Below are positions 61,391 to 64,000 of a stretch of 64,000 nt of DNA, piece after piece. Each line of letters begins with the position of its first letter. Within the stretch, counting starts at the first letter, position 1. The notes under the pieces are model-generated. The model did no database searches, was not told the origin of the DNA, and was given only the letters and a program-made list of their open reading frames with translations. The DNA lies in assembly GCA_038380795.1 (NCBI GenBank), contig CM076271.1, forward strand, positions 18,615,001 through 18,679,000, in the 5' to 3' direction. The translations under genes were made by a program, and so were the position numbers. This DNA is from Pyrocephalus nanus. Taxonomy: Eukaryota > Chordata > Aves > Passeriformes > Tyrannidae.

Positions 61391-62419
61391 TTGTTTGGTA
61401 ATGCAGCCCCTAAAGGAAAGGGAGTTTTTCCCCTTTACTTCCCCATGTGCAGGATCCTGCCTTTCTATGAGCATTGTACCTAATTATCCTGCCAGTGCAG
61501 CAGATTTTCACTGTCAGCCATTCCCCCTGTCAGACATCACTGTGCACTGAAACCTCACAGAATTCCAGCTGCATAGCAAGAGGAAAAATTAATCTTTGGT
61601 GCATAAAAAATATGCCTCGGTGTTTATTAAAAAAAAAAACAACCAACCGAAACCCCAACAGGCAACAAACCTGAAGGGTTATTCACAATCTTATCATGTG
61701 GATCACAAAAAAATTGGAATAATCTTTGTATTCAGCAGATAAGCAACATTCTCCATACAAACCTATTCCACTGTGACCCTCCAAAATGTATGCTAAGCTT
61801 GTCTGTGCACAAAGCTCCCTGTAATGGGTGGTGGTTAGACCAAGTTTTATCCTTGCATAGGATAGGATATGGTCAGGAATGCTGTGTATTGGCAGTGTTA
61901 ATTATATAATGCACTCACTGAAAAGAATAATGTGTACAGTGTTGTGATGCTCAGGCAATGACAATCCATTTAACCATTTATAGCTTTATGTATTTTATAA
62001 TCCCTGAACCCAAATGTCCCCAGAGGGGGAACGTGCCCTTAAAAATTTTAGGCCTTTAAATTAAGTGAATTTCAATTCACTCATTTACATATTTTTCCTT
62101 TCTTTGTTCTGCCTGAATGAGATATTACTTCAGTAATTGAACTGTAACTTGGCTACAGGTAAATGATGTGAGACAGCTGATACTCTGAGTGCCCGACCAC
62201 GTTACAGTGTGTGCTGCTAATCCAGCAATTTACTGCACACCTCGGAGAGGAGATGGTGTCCAGTCCACTTAGGATCACCCAGAGTGGGCCTGGGACTTGA
62301 AAGTTCAATTAATCTGGGATGCTAAATGTGCTTCTGGAGCAGGGAATCGAAAGGATGTGGTGGGGGGAGGAAATGGGCATCACTGGAAAAAAACTGCTTA
62401 TGGAGTGGATAACATAAAG
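61391..62419. other. Non-coding stretch between two CR1 copies
   Basis: AT-rich unique sequence with an A/C-rich tract at 61626-61670. No gene or RNA recognised. Confidence 0.6.
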
Positions 62420-62700
62420 AATCTTAAATGGCTTGAGTTGGAAGGGACCATAAAGCCCATCTCATTCCACCCCTGCCATGGGCAGGGACACCTTCCATGA
62501 GCCCAGGGTGCTCCAAGCCCCATCCAACCTGGCCTTGGACACTCCCAGGGATGGGGCAGCCACAGCTTCTCTGGGCAACCTGTGCCAGGGCCTCCCCACT
62601 CTCACAGGGAGGAATTTTTTTCCTAATATCCCATCTAAATTTCCCCTCTTTCAGTTTGACTCTATTATCCTGTGTCCTATCACTACAGTTCCTGATGGAA
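62420..62700 (-). repeat. CR1 LINE 3' fragment
   Basis: The plus strand reads 'GCTTGAGTTGGAAGGGACCA', 'CCACCCCTGCCATGGGCAGG', 'GACACCTTCCATGAGCCCAG', 'GCCTTGGACACTCCCAGGGA', 'GGCAACCTGTGCCAGGGCCT', 'CTAATATCCCATCTAAATTT' and 'CCTGTGTCCTATCACTACAG'. It has the same orientation as the copy 1 kb to the left. The flanking sequences of the two differ, which points to independent insertions and not to a local duplication. Confidence 0.95.
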
Positions 62701-63224
62701 TATGTAGATAGGTCAAAGCTGGATCTCCTAAAAATCAAATTTTACAGCTAAGACAGAACACTGAAGCTTCTTAAACAGCTTTAATGAGCAGGCCCTGGTG
62801 ATGAGCTTTTTGGTCTGTATTGTCCTCAGCCACTGGATTTGGTGTCTCTGTACCTGTGTGACACTTAAACTGGGATGGGTGGACAGAGGGAGAGGTGAGA
62901 CTGATCAAAGGGATAAAGTGTCTGCTGGAAAAAGTCTTGGTTATTATCTTTGGAAAAGGTAGGGTGATACATCTCACAAGGATGGCCAAGTGTTTTTAGC
63001 TCTAGGGGTCACAGCAGACAGAGAAAGGAAGATGGTTTCCCATCTGAGGGATGAAGGATCCTTTGAGGCAGTTTTTATCGGAGTCCATGAGAATGATGGA
63101 AAACCATCCACACTTTTGGTGTCAACAGCTGAAAAAAGAAAAAAAGGGTCTGCAAAACTGAAGAGTCAAGAGAATAACCACAATATTGATTTGAAGAGTG
63201 GAGAAAATTCCCTGCAGTGAGGGA
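62701..63224. other. Non-coding stretch, possibly older repeat sequence
   Basis: No gene recognised. It may include further, unrecognisable parts of the ancient CR1 relic that follows. The 76-codon frame at 62990-63220 has no known domain. Confidence 0.45.
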
Positions 63225-63455
63225 TTTAGAGACTCAATCTGCTTAGCTCATCAAAAAGAGGATTGAGGAGGGACTTGATTACAGAGACAAGTATTTTCAT
63301 GGGGAAAGCATATCCAGCTTTTTAATCAAGAAGAGAAAAGAAAAATCAGATCCAATAGCTGGTAGCTGGAGCCAGACAATTTTAAATTAGACATTAAAGA
63401 CAATTTTTTAAAAAAATCTGTGATTAAGCACTGGAATGAACTATGATTTGTTCAA
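63225..63455 (+). repeat. Ancient CR1 LINE relic of reptile-like type
   Basis: The sequence follows in order the CR1 type known from turtles and crocodilians: 'TAGCTCATCAAAAAGAGGAT' and 'GGGACTTGATTACAGAGACA' near 63245-63290, 'AAGTATTTTCATGGGGAAAG' near 63289-63308, 'GATCCAATAGCTGGTAGCTG' near 63349-63368, 'GAGCCAGACAATTTTAAATT' near 63369-63388 and 'GATTAAGCACTGGAATGAAC' near 63422-63441. Similarity stops before the 3' terminus. It is strongly mutated and inactive, so it predates the other copies in the window. Confidence 0.72.
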
Positions 63456-64000
63456 ACTGAGAGGGGATACCTTGTGTGAGAGAAACCTATGTGGGAAGCA
63501 CAAAATGGAGAAATAGAAGAGCCAAAAGGACAAAGAAAGGAGATTCAACTGGAGACAGAGCTCCTGTTTCTGAGTAATGGAGCATATGTCTCAGCAAAGT
63601 GAGTCTTGGCAATGGAAACACCTTGAGTGCTGGCAGAGTTGGAGTCATCTGTTTCCCAGTCAAAACAGCAGTTTTGGATTCTGTGCTTTGCTAATGATGA
63701 TGAAGAAACCTATTTTTGGTTTGAGTTTTTGGCACCCCTGGCCCCCTGTTCTGCTGCTGTGGGAGAAGAAAGCCATGAATCCTCTTCAGCAGAGTCCTCA
63801 CTATGGGCTCTTTGTGCCCTCCACCTTGTTGGAATCAATCCTACAGATACCAGTTTTAAAAGAAATCATGAACCCTATATTTACACCACTGAACTAAATT
63901 TTGGGGAATCCAGCAGGGAAATCTCTGTGGTCTCATAGGGATTTTTTGGCAAGTTCTGTCTGGTTTTTGTCCTTCTTTTTTCCAAGGAGAAACATAGTCT
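63456..64000. other. Non-coding stretch at the window end
   Basis: No gene recognised. Two overlapping plus-strand frames (63577-63897 and 63627-63938, 103-106 codons) lie here. The second has an acidic and serine-containing stretch but no domain I know, and no start context or splice site supports it. Confidence 0.5.

Noticed and set aside
61091..62700. Two CR1 copies in the same orientation, as possible evidence of a local duplication
   Set aside because: The flanking sequences differ and the copies have different substitutions, so independent insertion is simpler.
1..64000. CRISPR arrays, tRNA or rRNA genes, bacterial operons, intact transposons or full endogenous retroviruses
   Set aside because: No regularly spaced repeats, no recognisable RNA gene, no reverse-transcriptase, integrase or transposase frame, and no LTR pair was seen. 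The CR1 remnants are all short 3' fragments.

Overview
This window looks like ordinary non-coding nuclear DNA from a bird. The evidence is a set of at least 17 short, 5'-truncated CR1 LINE remnants. Most keep the avian CR1 3' end, with a TTCCAACCC or TTCCAACCT block followed by a degenerate ATTCTATG-type end. The rest of the background supports this: moderately AT-rich sequence, one sharp CpG island, short microsatellites, long homopolymers and no compact gene packing. The species cannot be named from the sequence alone.

I recognise no protein-coding exon, rRNA, tRNA, snRNA, known microRNA, CRISPR array or intact mobile element on either strand. The open frames of 60-180 codons are what chance gives in this much DNA. 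Several of the longest are simply translations of CR1 tails, of the CpG island or of homopolymers. No assignment of a named gene is justified.

Layout: positions 1-8.4 kb are unique sequence with two worn CR1 tails, a purine-rich block near 4.4-4.7 kb and pure G or C runs. From 8.4 to 28 kb there is an ancient CR1 relic, a well-preserved CR1 at 11.07-11.31 kb and long unique stretches. From 28 to 34.4 kb four CR1 copies occur, two of them forming an inverted pair at 33.5-34.4 kb. From 34.4 to 52.8 kb there is unique sequence with a CR1 at 39 kb, a short one at 42.4 kb and a cluster of three at 48.06-48.83 kb. At about 52.98-54.13 kb lies the clearest functional signal, a GC-rich CpG island of about 1.1 kb with GC boxes and usable splice donors, so it is probably the promoter and untranslated first exon of a gene. 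From 54.1 to 64 kb there is unique, probably intronic or intergenic sequence, with two CR1 copies near 61-62.7 kb and an older reptile-type CR1 relic at 63.2-63.5 kb.

There are therefore no genes here whose joint action can be described. The most reasonable reading is a regulatory or intronic region around one CpG-island promoter whose coding exons lie outside the window or are too short to recognise by eye. I found no sign of a novel multi-gene system. The items most worth checking are the CpG-island promoter, the inverted CR1 pair, the poly-T run with an antisense AATAAA beside it, the two ancient CR1 relics and several blocks that look like conserved non-coding elements.
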